From: Shewanella donghaensis
GTDB lineage: Bacteria; Pseudomonadota; Gammaproteobacteria; Enterobacterales; Shewanellaceae
Reading direction: 5' to 3'
DNA: 64,000 nucleotides
Assembly: GCF_007567505.1 (NCBI RefSeq)
Contig: NZ_CP041783.1
Location: forward strand, 1,364,001 to 1,428,000
Below, piece by piece: positions 9,536-19,442 of this stretch (the first letter of the stretch is position 1; each line of letters starts with the position of its first letter). The notes under the pieces are model-generated. The model made no database searches. It saw only the letters and a list, made by a program, of their open reading frames with translations, and was not told the origin of the DNA. A program made the position numbers and the translations under genes.

Positions 9536-12500
9536 TTAAACCTGTTTAATATGCATGACTATCCGCTTTTCTGAGATAGGATAAGCAGTACCCAGCACCT
9601 GTGCGAAACACGATACTCGGTATTCTTCTATCATCCAGCGTGCTTCAACTAACGACTCTGGTACAGGTTGGGTTTTAGGCACTTTAGCCAGTTGCGCTGT
9701 AAGTAAGTCCTGAACTTTAGCAATGCTCACCATATGCAAACGATCACGAGTCGGGTCAACAGGCAGCTTTTCAAGGCGGTTTTCAATCGCTTTAAGATAA
9801 CGCCCAACATCAGCAAGTCGTTTCCAACCGCAATGTTCAACAAAGCCTTTAAATACCAACTTATCAAGCTGGTTATTAATGTCACTCATCGCAAAAGCGA
9901 TATTTAAGCTTATCTTACCTTTTAAGCGTTTTTTGATGCGTTGATAAATCGTCAAGACTTGCTCAACTTGCAATGAGATTTGCTCAGCGTAACCGTTAAG
10001 TTCTTGCCTTACCCAATCTTTAGCTTGCTCAAATTGCTGTTCATTACGCACATCCAATTGCTTTTCATCCAGTAATTGCTGCACCGATGCCGAAATAATG
10101 TCATCAATTAATATTTGTACTTGTCCAAACGGATTAAAGTACATCGCAAGCTTGGCTTTGTTAGGCAATGCTTTTTGTAAGTGCTTAACCGGAGACGGAA
10201 TATTAATCAGTAATAAACGTCTTAAACCTGCACGATGATAACGCTCTGCTTCAAACTCATCGTCAAATAGCTTAATCGATACTTGGGTTTTGTCATCGAT
10301 TAACGCTGGGTAAGCTTTAACTTCATAATTACCTCTGCGTTTTTGATATTGCTTAGGTAAATCGCCAAATGACCATGTAGTAATTTCTTTCTTTTCAATG
10401 CCATCTTCTGCCACATTACGTATGGCTTTGGCCACCACACCTTGCAGCTTGTCTTTTAAGGCATCTAAATCATTACCTTGATCAACAAGGCGATGCTTAT
10501 CATCTTCAATTTTAAAATTCATTGTCAGATGCGCGCTTAACTGGCTTAAATCAAAGTCTTCAGGACTGATGCGTGTCCCAGTCATTCTGAGTAACTGTTT
10601 ACACATCGAATCAAGCATCGGCATTGAAAATGGTTCCATTGCCTGTACACAAGCGCGGCCATAATCGGGGGCGGGCACAAAGTTACGGCGCAGCGCTTTT
10701 GGTAGTGATTTAATCAGTGCAATCACTTTTTCTTCACGTAAGCCGGGGACTAACCAATCAAAGTCATCGGTATCGATTTGGTTGATTAACGCCACAGGAA
10801 TATGAATAGACACACCATCATCAACAGCCGCGGGCTCAAAGTGATAACTCACTTTTAAGCCCAAGTTGGCTTTATGCCAAATCTCAGGAAAATCCAATGC
10901 TGAAACATGGTCAGCACTGCGCTGCATTAACAGCTCTTGATTAAAATCTAATAACTCAGGTGTGGCTTTACGTTCTTCTTTCCACCATTTAAAAAATAGT
11001 GGCGCGTTGTAAATACCTTGAGGAATTATCGGCTCGTAAAAAGCCACCAGCACTTCTTCATCAACTAAAATGTCACGGCGACGCGACTTATGCTCTAGCG
11101 ACTCAATATCATTAAGCAGCTGCTGATTTTTAACAAAAAACGGTTCTTTAGTTTGTAACTGCCCTTCTGCTAAGGCGCTGCGGATAAATATCTCACGTGC
11201 TTCAACGGGTTCAATCGGGCCATATTGCACACGGCGGCGATTAACCACCATTAACCCATAAAGAACCTGGTTTTCAAAAGCGATAACACTCGCGGGTTTG
11301 GCTTCAAAGTGCGGCTCGATATGATTTTTCTTAATCAAATGCGCAGCAAGAGGCTCTAACCATTCAGGCTGAATTTTGGCGCAGCAACGGGCAAATAAAC
11401 GCGAGGTTTCTGTTAACTCTGCCGCCATGATCCATTTAGGGCCTTTTTTAGCCAGTGGCGAACCAGGGAACACAAAGAACTTACGATTGCGGGCGCCTAA
11501 ATATTCGTTATTAGCATCTTTAAAACCGATGTGACTGAGTAAGCCTGACAATATGGCTTTATGCAGGTTGTCATAACTTGGCGCCGTATCATTTAAACGC
11601 CATTTTAAGTCATGCACCGCTTGTTTTAGTTGGGTGTATAGATCTTGCCATTCACGCACCCGTAAATACGCTAAGTATTCTTCACGGCACTGCTTTCTAA
11701 ATTGGCTTGCCGATAACTCGCTTTTTTGATCTTTAATGTAATTCCACAAGTTAACCCAACTGGCAAAGTCTGAGTCTTTATCGGTATAACGTTTGTGACA
11801 CTCGTCCGCCGCTTGCTTCTTTTCGATGGGTCTTTCTCGTGGATCTTGAATCGACAATCCAGCAGCAATGACCATGACTTCATGCAGACAGCCCATATCT
11901 TTAGCTTCAAGTACCATACGCGCTAAACGAGGGTCTAACGGGATCTTAGCAAGATTTCGACCTAAGTTAGTCAGCACCAGATCTTTGCGCTGCTTTTTAA
12001 CCGCCTGTAACTCTTCAAGCAATAAGAAACCATCACGAATGTGTTTCTCTTCTGGCGGCTGAATAAACGGAAAACCAGCGATATCACCTAAACCAATGGC
12101 TAGCATCTGCAAAATAACCGATGCAAGGTTAGTACGCAGAATTTCAGGGTCGGTAAATTCCGGACGCTGAATAAAATCCATTTCGTCATATAAACGAATG
12201 CAAATACCCGCAGCAACACGACCACAACGACCTTGGCGCTGATTAGCACTGGCTTGGGATATAGGTTCAATCGGTAAACGTTGCACCTTAGTGCGGTAAC
12301 TGTAGCGGCTTATACGCGCAGTACCGGGATCAATAACATAGCGAATCCCAGGCACGGTTAATGAGGTTTCTGCCACGTTAGTAGCCAGTACAATTCTACG
12401 GCCAATATGACTTTTAAAGACTTTTGACTGCTCACCATATGACAATCGAGCATAAAGCGGCAGGATTTCAGTATCGCGATAATTTTGCTTACGCAACATT

Positions 12501-13411
12501 TCAGTGGTATCGCGGATTTCGCGCTCACCGTTCATGAAAATCAAGATATCGCCTGGGCCTTCCGCCATTAACTCATCAACAGCGCCAAAAATGGCATCAC
12601 TGACATCAACATCTGCATCGGTATCACGCACTAAAGGTCTATAGCGAGTTTCAACCGGGAATGTACGTCCTGAAACTTCAATGACAGGGGCATTATTGAA
12701 ATGCTTCGAGAAGCGATCAACATCAATGGTTGCCGAGGTAATAATGACTTTTAAATCAGGACGTTTTTTAAGAACTTGTTTCAAATAGCCTAAAATGAAA
12801 TCGATATTGAGGCTACGTTCATGGGCTTCATCAATGATGATGGCATCATATTGATTTAAGAACTTATCAGAGGTTAATTCCGCTAATAAAATACCGTCAG
12901 TCATCAGCTTGATGTAACTGTCTGGACTAATCGCATCTGCAAAACGTACTTTAAAGCCGACAACCTCGCCAAGCGGGCTGTTTATCTCTTCAGCGACACG
13001 ATTTGCCACACTTCTTGCTGCAAGTCGTCTTGGCTGTGTATGGCCGATTAAACCACGTGTACCTAGTCCTAACTCTAAACAAATTTTCGGTAACTGGGTG
13101 GTTTTACCTGAACCGGTCTCACCTGCAACAATTACCACTTGGTTATTGGCAATGGCAGAGGCGATATCATTACGCTTTTGCGATACAGGTAGCGAGTCAG
13201 GGTAGCTCACTTTAGGAATGTTATTCAGTCGGTATTGGGCTTTATCAAAAGCTTTAACCGCTTGTTCTGATAACTTAGCAAGGACTTGATCTTTCTTTTC
13301 AGATTGCGGCTCTTTTTTTAACTGAAACAACCTACGACGAATTTTAGCCGCATCGGTTTGATAACATGAGTTTAGGTATGCTTTAGAGAGCGGGTGTTGA
13401 TCTGAATTCAA
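9536..13411 (-). CDS. hrpA: ATP-dependent RNA helicase HrpA (DEAH box)
   Basis: This 1291-residue DEAH/RHA helicase is close in length to E. coli HrpA (1300). Motifs include Walker A GETGSGKT at 97-104, DEAH at 194-197, SAT, and motif VI QRQGRCGR. HA2 and OB-fold regions follow, then the long C-terminal DUF3418-type extension typical of HrpA. In E. coli the enzyme acts on mRNA, including fimbrial mRNA processing, and resolves stalled ribosomes. The start is TTG, preceded by AGGAA; translation from it gives the conserved charged amino end. The upstream 13412-13492 gap carries a 9-base direct repeat (CCTAGCAAG at 13420 and 13447), and a CBS-domain gene lies further upstream on the same strand. 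Confidence 0.96.
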   Translation of the reverse strand: MNSDQHPLSKAYLNSCYQTDAAKIRRRLFQLKKEPQSEKKDQVLAKLSEQAVKAFDKAQYRLNNIPKVSYPDSLPVSQKRNDIASAIANNQVVIVAGETGSGKTTQLPKICLELGLGTRGLIGHTQPRRLAARSVANRVAEEINSPLGEVVGFKVRFADAISPDSYIKLMTDGILLAELTSDKFLNQYDAIIIDEAHERSLNIDFILGYLKQVLKKRPDLKVIITSATIDVDRFSKHFNNAPVIEVSGRTFPVETRYRPLVRDTDADVDVSDAIFGAVDELMAEGPGDILIFMNGEREIRDTTEMLRKQNYRDTEILPLYARLSYGEQSKVFKSHIGRRIVLATNVAETSLTVPGIRYVIDPGTARISRYSYRTKVQRLPIEPISQASANQRQGRCGRVAAGICIRLYDEMDFIQRPEFTDPEILRTNLASVILQMLAIGLGDIAGFPFIQPPEEKHIRDGFLLLEELQAVKKQRKDLVLTNLGRNLAKIPLDPRLARMVLEAKDMGCLHEVMVIAAGLSIQDPRERPIEKKQAADECHKRYTDKDSDFASWVNLWNYIKDQKSELSASQFRKQCREEYLAYLRVREWQDLYTQLKQAVHDLKWRLNDTAPSYDNLHKAILSGLLSHIGFKDANNEYLGARNRKFFVFPGSPLAKKGPKWIMAAELTETSRLFARCCAKIQPEWLEPLAAHLIKKNHIEPHFEAKPASVIAFENQVLYGLMVVNRRRVQYGPIEPVEAREIFIRSALAEGQLQTKEPFFVKNQQLLNDIESLEHKSRRRDILVDEEVLVAFYEPIIPQGIYNAPLFFKWWKEERKATPELLDFNQELLMQRSADHVSALDFPEIWHKANLGLKVSYHFEPAAVDDGVSIHIPVALINQIDTDDFDWLVPGLREEKVIALIKSLPKALRRNFVPAPDYGRACVQAMEPFSMPMLDSMCKQLLRMTGTRISPEDFDLSQLSAHLTMNFKIEDDKHRLVDQGNDLDALKDKLQGVVAKAIRNVAEDGIEKKEITTWSFGDLPKQYQKRRGNYEVKAYPALIDDKTQVSIKLFDDEFEAERYHRAGLRRLLLINIPSPVKHLQKALPNKAKLAMYFNPFGQVQILIDDIISASVQQLLDEKQLDVRNEQQFEQAKDWVRQELNGYAEQISLQVEQVLTIYQRIKKRLKGKISLNIAFAMSDINNQLDKLVFKGFVEHCGWKRLADVGRYLKAIENRLEKLPVDPTRDRLHMVSIAKVQDLLTAQLAKVPKTQPVPESLVEARWMIEEYRVSCFAQVLGTAYPISEKRIVMHIKQV

Positions 13412-13492
13412 GTCTAATTCCTAGCAAGTATTTCAAAAACTGCGATCCTAGCAAGGAACTAGACTGAATGGTATTAGTTTACGACATTCCCT

Positions 13493-13909
13493 TTATGCTG
13501 GGGTTAAATAACACTGCTGCATATAAACATTCATCGCACTCAGTACATTAGTTCGGTTAATGGTGCCAATGACTTTGCCCGACTCCACCACAGGATAGAT
13601 TTTGGGTTTCGCCCCTAGCATTTGTTCTGCAAGCTGCAAAATACTGCCCTCGGGCGATGCTGTTAACACTTCAGTTATCATGCAGTCTTTGACTGTTTCA
13701 GTCATATCACAGTGGTAACTGCTTTTGAGCATCACGGATAAACAGTCCTGTTGAGAAAGAAACCCCACCAGTTCGCCATTGTCGCCAATGACTGCCGCAC
13801 CCGCTTTTTTATTGGTGAGTAAATGTTCAACAGCTGTTGCCAGCGACATATTCGCTTTAAGCAGTACAGGTTGACGGTCCATATAATCAGATATTTTGAT
13901 TGAATCCAT
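13493..13909 (-). CDS. Two-CBS-domain protein
   Basis: The 138-residue cytoplasmic protein consists of a tandem CBS pair (about residues 7-62 and 72-130), with motifs such as ILQLAEQMLGAKPKIYPVVESGKVIGTI. CBS pairs usually bind adenine nucleotides and regulate a partner. No catalytic domain is attached, so this is a stand-alone sensor or modulator. An AAGGGG ribosome binding site precedes the ATG by six bases. It is upstream of hrpA on the same strand, 81 bases away, but a functional link is not established. Confidence 0.85.
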   Translation of the reverse strand: MDSIKISDYMDRQPVLLKANMSLATAVEHLLTNKKAGAAVIGDNGELVGFLSQQDCLSVMLKSSYHCDMTETVKDCMITEVLTASPEGSILQLAEQMLGAKPKIYPVVESGKVIGTINRTNVLSAMNVYMQQCYLTPA

Positions 13910-14347
13910 ATATTACCCCTTAAATCATTCATAACGCGCGTGTGATTTACCGAACGGCTTATGTTTAGTTTATTAAAATCAACAAACTAACCTTGCTGTG
14001 TTTATGACCGCTATTCTTTGGTTTAGTTATGCTACTAATATTAGTGTAGTCAAATTTAACAACATAAGCTGATTGAATAAGTCGATTGCGGTAACAGGAA
14101 TTTAAGTTTAAGAAAATATGAAAATAAATCAGTCTCGATATTGAGACGTCGCGGGTGAATTTGAAACGTCTTTTAGATAAAAAGATCTGTTAAGGCTGCT
14201 CATGTCAATATATGAGTAACTTATATATGAGTAACTTATATATGAGTAACCTAAATCTATCGGGTATTTCCCCCCCTGTACTCGCTAATCAAGTAACTAA
14301 TTTAACCTTCCTCCACTAAATGATAAGTATAAGATATTAAATACACA
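13910..14347. other. Intergenic region with short repeats
   Basis: No gene is seen. It holds a GTCTC-N6-GAGAC inverted repeat near 14132 and the 15-bp tandem repeat listed separately. The promoter of the CBS gene must lie at its left end. Confidence 0.4.
14208..14250. repeat. Three tandem copies of a 15-bp unit
   Basis: The unit TTATATATGAGTAAC occurs at 14221-14235 and 14236-14250, with a nearly complete first copy ending at 14220. It is non-coding, downstream of the GGDEF-EAL gene. Confidence 0.9.
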
Positions 14348-16678
14348 TTAGATTTCAAGCCCTAAAGGATGTTCTTTATCTTTAAGTAATAATTGCTCAA
14401 ATTCATCAGCGGTGACAGCTTTACTAAACAGGTACCCTTGAGCAAATTCACAATTCATATCTGCTAAATATTTAGCTTGGTATGGCTCTTCTATACCCTC
14501 AGCTATCACTTTTAAATTTAGTGCATTTGCCATTGCCAATATTGCTGTAACCAATGACCGATTGGCTGCATTCGTTTGCAAACTATCCATAAATGCTTTA
14601 TCGATTTTAAGTTTTGAAAATGGAAATTTTTGTAAGTAACTCAATGCTGAATAACCCATACCAAAATCATCAATAGATAGATCTATGCCCAGTTTATCGA
14701 CCTTATTAAGCATATTAAGTAAATCATCATTATGATCAACCAAGAGACTTTCCGTAATTTCAACTGTCAATTTCTCCGCAGGGAGCTTACTCTCTTTTAA
14801 CGCCCTTTCTATTGTTACTAGGAGGGCATCACAATATCTAAATTGCACACTAGAAAAATTAACCGCTATATTTATTGGAGTAATGTCTTGCCATCCAGCC
14901 GCATTACAGCAAGCTTGAGAGAGAGCAAATTCGCCAAGTTGATGGATTAATCCATTTTTTTCTGCAAGTGGTATAAATTTATCAGGGGCGACAAAACCTA
15001 ACTCTTTATCATGCCATCGCATAAGTGCTTCTGCAGCGACTATTCTTCTACTTTGTAGATCAATAATTGGTTGATAGTACATCTCGAGATCATTATTGCT
15101 AATAGCCAAGCGTAAACGTTTATCTAGTAACACACTAAGCTGTAAAGAATCATTCAAACTTGAGTCATAAAAACTAAAGTCATTTCGACCAGAATCTTTC
15201 ACTCGATACAAAGCCATATCGGCATTTTTGAGTAATGTTTCAGGGTCATATCCATCCATTGGATACATCGACATGCCAATGCTAGCCGTAATAAAAAGCT
15301 CGTAATCATTAACGATAAATGGTTCTTCAAAAACATGATGAATTTTAGTAGCCAAATCTGTTGCCTTACCAATATTCATCTGAGACTGAGCAATAAGTAA
15401 AAATTCATCACCACCCAATCGAGCAATCACATCTGTTTCATAAACGCTATCCAGTAAGCGACGACTTACCATTTTCAGGATGTCATCTCCAGCAGCATGA
15501 CCTAATGAGTCATTAATTTCCTTAAAGTTATCTAAATCAATAAACATGACTAATATTTCAGTATTGTTTATTTGTGATTCCTGAATAGATTTGGCTAAGT
15601 ATCTATGGCTAACATTCCTATTGACCAGCCCAGTAAGTTCGTCATGGGTCGCTTGATAAGCAAGTTGGCTTTCTGAATTTTTACGCCTTTTTATTTCACT
15701 TTCTAACAATATGTTGTGTTGGCTTAATTTATGTTTTTCTTCAAAAGTTGCATCAATTTGAGTTCTTAATATGGTATTACTTTTATCTATTTTAAATAAA
15801 TAGAAAAGGCCAAATAGCAGAGGGATAGCAAGGATAGAAATGGTAAGAATGAAATTAGAAGAGGTAAGAAGGTCTTGATCAAAAATCGGTTCAAACCAGC
15901 TTTCTAAATATAGATCGATACCTTTTATTTTATTATTAATAGAAATACTATCGGCTAATTTTGTCTTTAATGTGAGATTGTTTTTATTGTCTGAAGTAAT
16001 TGAATCCCAGATGACTAATGATTTATCATGCAAGGTTTTTAATTGTAAGCGGCTAGGACGATCTGCAACCTCCTGTAACTTAAGTTGATTGCTGATTAAT
16101 AGCATATTGAGATCAGCAACAAATAGCCCTACTGCTTTTCTTTGATGAAAAACAGTTGTATGTAGCTGTATTGTTAATCCATCTGAACTCTCTTTTAAAA
16201 ATATTTCATTATGTTGTTCTTGGATCTTTGCTGTTGAAATATTCGCCATGTCAAAAAATAAATCAGCATGGGTATCTGCAATAACATTTCCAGAGGAATT
16301 AATTAAAACAACACGATTAAATATTTCATCCTCATCTAGCTTGCTATTTAAAACAAAAGAATCCAACACTCTCTGTAAATTAGCTAAACTTGAACCAAGC
16401 CCATATGCCATAGACATACCAGATTGAAGATTCCCAAAAAAAGTACTAACCGCTTTATCGCCTCCTAAATCATCAACATATTGCTGACTCACAGAAAAGA
16501 TAAACTCAATAGTTTTCACATATTGACTCGCCTCAAGTTGTAATACGTTTGTCTGAGACTGTTGCAGTTTACTTTGCCCAAAATGAGTTACTGTAAGGAT
16601 TAACGCAAGATACGAAATGAGTAAAACAGCACCAAATAATATGATAATTCTATTACTAAAAAATTTAGTACCTATCAT
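14348..16678 (-). CDS. Membrane GGDEF-EAL c-di-GMP enzyme
   Basis: This 776-residue inner-membrane protein has one N-terminal membrane helix (about 8-30), a periplasmic sensing region to about 274, a second helix (about 275-295), a short coil, a GGDEF domain with GGDEF at 422-426, and an EAL domain with EAL at 550-552 and the downstream DDFG motif. Both active sites look intact. The RxxD inhibitory site five residues before GGDEF is absent (YETD instead), so the cyclase half should escape that feedback or be only regulatory. It starts three bases after the stop of a solute-binding protein gene, so the two are probably co-translated. That suggests the binding protein reports a ligand to its periplasmic region. 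Confidence 0.93.
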   Translation of the reverse strand: MIGTKFFSNRIIILFGAVLLISYLALILTVTHFGQSKLQQSQTNVLQLEASQYVKTIEFIFSVSQQYVDDLGGDKAVSTFFGNLQSGMSMAYGLGSSLANLQRVLDSFVLNSKLDEDEIFNRVVLINSSGNVIADTHADLFFDMANISTAKIQEQHNEIFLKESSDGLTIQLHTTVFHQRKAVGLFVADLNMLLISNQLKLQEVADRPSRLQLKTLHDKSLVIWDSITSDNKNNLTLKTKLADSISINNKIKGIDLYLESWFEPIFDQDLLTSSNFILTISILAIPLLFGLFYLFKIDKSNTILRTQIDATFEEKHKLSQHNILLESEIKRRKNSESQLAYQATHDELTGLVNRNVSHRYLAKSIQESQINNTEILVMFIDLDNFKEINDSLGHAAGDDILKMVSRRLLDSVYETDVIARLGGDEFLLIAQSQMNIGKATDLATKIHHVFEEPFIVNDYELFITASIGMSMYPMDGYDPETLLKNADMALYRVKDSGRNDFSFYDSSLNDSLQLSVLLDKRLRLAISNNDLEMYYQPIIDLQSRRIVAAEALMRWHDKELGFVAPDKFIPLAEKNGLIHQLGEFALSQACCNAAGWQDITPINIAVNFSSVQFRYCDALLVTIERALKESKLPAEKLTVEITESLLVDHNDDLLNMLNKVDKLGIDLSIDDFGMGYSALSYLQKFPFSKLKIDKAFMDSLQTNAANRSLVTAILAMANALNLKVIAEGIEEPYQAKYLADMNCEFAQGYLFSKAVTADEFEQLLLKDKEHPLGLEI

Positions 16679-16681
16679 CAG

Positions 16682-17608
16682 CTAGTATTCTAACTCCATA
16701 AAAAATTTAGGATAAAAATAAAAAACATCAGGATAATATTTTTTTACTAATTTTAAATAGCTGCCATCACCTATTTTTATTTCTAAATAAGTATTAAATG
16801 CTGTACGTAATTCAGGTGAATTTTTACGAAATGCTACAGCCATTCGCTGCTCTTCAGATATTGGACCAATAACTTTTATTTCATCCGACCACTTTTGAAG
16901 TGCTATTAGTGTGTCAGGAACATCAAGCAGCGTGCTTTCGGCATCGTGATTTATAATAGCGGGTACCATTTCATTCAGTTTTCGCGCTTTTACTGGCAAG
17001 ATAATTTTTGCCTCTGTTTGTGACATATTATATAAATCGGGATCTAAGCAGGATTGCTTCATAGCCAAAACAGTGCGGCCTGAAAGCTTTGATTTTACGG
17101 CTTGTATATCGGTAATAACTGAACCACTAGATTTAATGGGTTGTAACGTAGAATCTGTTCGAGCGACTAACCAAACTGCTGAAGGGAAATACACATCGGA
17201 AAAATCTAGAAGTTGAGATCTCCAATCAAGAATTGTATATCCATTAGAAATCACATCCCCTTGTATTGGTACTTTTGTTCCTAATTGAATACTCTGATTT
17301 ACATAGCTTGCATTTTGGCCATTAATTTTACCAATAAGATTACCCCAAGATGCCTCAACAAATTGATATTCAACACCTAAATATTTTGCAAAACCTCGCA
17401 TAAGTTCCACATCTAAACCATCTTGAACTATTTTCTCGTCTTGTGGATATTGAATAACAAAATTCGCATAGGGAACGCCAATATGCCTGAGTACCCCAGA
17501 CTTTTTAACCTCTTTGAGATCATATGCAAGCGTATGAGAGCTTAAAAAAACAATACAAAACAACAATAATTTATTTAATAAATTTTTACTGCCTCTATTA
17601 TTTAACAT
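16682..17608 (-). CDS. Periplasmic solute-binding protein, family 3 type
   Basis: The 308-residue protein begins with a cleavable signal peptide (cleavage near residue 28, HTLAYD). Its fold signature is that of the amino-acid type extracellular binding proteins (SBP_bac_3): GVLRHIGVPYANFVIQY, GLDVELMRGFAKYLGVEYQFVEASW and a C-terminal FRKNSPELRTAFNTYL. The ATG at 17608 is chosen because GGAGGAAG lies directly upstream; the frame remains open further up. No ABC permease or ATPase is nearby. The partner is a GGDEF-EAL protein three bases downstream, so a sensory role is more likely than transport. The ligand is unknown. Confidence 0.85.
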   Translation of the reverse strand: MLNNRGSKNLLNKLLLFCIVFLSSHTLAYDLKEVKKSGVLRHIGVPYANFVIQYPQDEKIVQDGLDVELMRGFAKYLGVEYQFVEASWGNLIGKINGQNASYVNQSIQLGTKVPIQGDVISNGYTILDWRSQLLDFSDVYFPSAVWLVARTDSTLQPIKSSGSVITDIQAVKSKLSGRTVLAMKQSCLDPDLYNMSQTEAKIILPVKARKLNEMVPAIINHDAESTLLDVPDTLIALQKWSDEIKVIGPISEEQRMAVAFRKNSPELRTAFNTYLEIKIGDGSYLKLVKKYYPDVFYFYPKFFMELEY

Positions 17609-18013
17609 TCTTCCTCCAACCAATTCAAACCACCCTACGAATAAAACAGGTGCCTAAAACATCACCGTAAAGAATAGTAAGCTTTTAACAAAACATCACT
17701 TAAAGTGAATTATGGTTCATCAATTAATCACTTTCCGTTCCTTATGTAACATAAGCTAATTTTTAGGTGAAACTCTTGAAAACCGATCGTAATAAAGACA
17801 TTTCCCTAAATAACTAAAGCCTTTTTAATAAATTACTTACCCCTAATGCAGATGGGTGGATAGGTAGAGTATCAAAGTATGATTTAGCAAACACAGAGCA
17901 CTAAAATACCAACATAACAGTAAGCTAAACAGATGAATACACTCTAATAATAGATTACTTTACCTCTTTTAATAGCCTTTTCATATATCTTTAAAGCGCT
18001 CTTTTATCCTCGC
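17609..18013. other. Intergenic region upstream of the binding-protein gene
   Basis: No gene is seen. A 13-base palindrome, TCACTTAAAGTGA at 17696-17708, lies about 90 bases before the binding-protein start and could be an operator. This is inference. Confidence 0.35.
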
Positions 18014-19300
18014 TTATAACGTGATCTGTAAACCTATAGGAATGATAAGCAAAATAGCCATGATATAACCGATTCTTTGACTTACTATCTGATAATCGCC
18101 CTTCATTTTCAAGCCAAATAATGGCCTGAATAAATCAACGCGTCTTATTAATTCATATGCAAAAAAACACGCTAATACAGTAAAAATAATTAATAAAATG
18201 GGTTCAATAATGGACCCTAAATTCATTGAGCTAAGTTGATACCCAATGACCAAAATGAACGTTTGATGAAGAATATAGAACGGATAAACAGCATCATTAA
18301 AGTATCTCAAATTGGCAGATGGTTTATTTAAATATTTATAAGCAAGACTAAACACCGTAAGCGCACCTAATACCCGCATTAAGCTGTAATTGAACATACC
18401 AAGTAATAAAATGACGGGGTTTTCAGATTGCCCACCTTCAGATAGCTTTAGCCAAACAAGATTATAAAAGGCTATCGACGCAATGTAACAGCAAACAGAT
18501 GCAAAAAATAAAGGTTGAATCAGCTCACTCACTCTCTGCCAAAATATCGAATTCCAGCCAATAAGGTAACCATAAACCATGAAAGTGAAACCTAATGGGT
18601 ACCTCACAGTATCCATGTCCCAATTAATTTGAATGATAAATAATGGCAGTACAGCCAAAATAACGGCCAACACACCATGACGTGTGAATAGCCATGTCGT
18701 TGCAAGGCTAACCCATTGAGAATTTAACAACGGTAACAAACAAAGTAATATTAGAGAAAATTGCCAAAGTGAACGAATGAACCATAAATGATTAACATCA
18801 ATATGTGGCCAAATACCAGATTGATATTGCTCAAAAACTGCAGAGTTTGGGGAGTAAAACTCGCTTAGAAACTGCCAATAACTCAAATTCAAATCGCCGT
18901 TATAGCTCATTTCAACATAAAGCTGTGGCGGTACCACAACCAAAACACCAAACAATAATGGTAGTAATAATCTAAACGAGCGCATCGAAATAAATCGCCA
19001 CATCGATACTTTAGCGAGGACAAACCGAATAGCAATGCCAGAAATAACCCATAACACAGCCATCCTCCAAGGCTCTACAATCAACATGATATTTTCAAGG
19101 AACTGAGATTGATACTGACTTTTTGCGTGATATCCCCAATTTTCAACGTAGAACATGCCGCTATGAAATAATATCAATAAACCGAAGACTAATATTCTTA
19201 ACCAATCTAAATCGTAACGACGGCTTGGCATATCGTCTTGGTTGGGCACAAATAATCTCGCTATCCCCATCCAACTGATTCTATTCTTACTCATTATCAT
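18014..19300 (-). CDS. Acyltransferase family 3 membrane protein
   Basis: The 428-residue integral membrane protein has about ten hydrophobic segments. It opens with the family 3 acyltransferase pattern RRYDLDWLRILVFGLLILFHSGMFY, in which the histidine of the RxxxxD...H region is kept. Members (OafA/OpgC-like) transfer acetyl or succinyl groups onto glycans at the membrane; the substrate here is unknown. AGGA lies nine bases before the ATG. It is divergent from a LytTR regulator gene, 142 bases away, so that regulator may control it. Confidence 0.85.
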   Translation of the reverse strand: MIMSKNRISWMGIARLFVPNQDDMPSRRYDLDWLRILVFGLLILFHSGMFYVENWGYHAKSQYQSQFLENIMLIVEPWRMAVLWVISGIAIRFVLAKVSMWRFISMRSFRLLLPLLFGVLVVVPPQLYVEMSYNGDLNLSYWQFLSEFYSPNSAVFEQYQSGIWPHIDVNHLWFIRSLWQFSLILLCLLPLLNSQWVSLATTWLFTRHGVLAVILAVLPLFIIQINWDMDTVRYPLGFTFMVYGYLIGWNSIFWQRVSELIQPLFFASVCCYIASIAFYNLVWLKLSEGGQSENPVILLLGMFNYSLMRVLGALTVFSLAYKYLNKPSANLRYFNDAVYPFYILHQTFILVIGYQLSSMNLGSIIEPILLIIFTVLACFFAYELIRRVDLFRPLFGLKMKGDYQIVSQRIGYIMAILLIIPIGLQITL

Positions 19301-19442
19301 CTACATCCTAGTATCTTGTGATAGCCATATCATCACTGATAGACTAGTTAATTAAATGTCTAAAAGGCTGCAACAACAATGGTTAGGGACAAGCGGTGGT
19401 ATGCAGGGATGAAAATAATTTACTCATTGGAAATAAAACAAG

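Noticed and set aside
19319..19342. LytTR operator from the TGATAG direct repeat
   Set aside because: The 18-base spacing differs from the usual 21-22 base centre distance of LytTR sites, and the motif is short enough to occur by chance.
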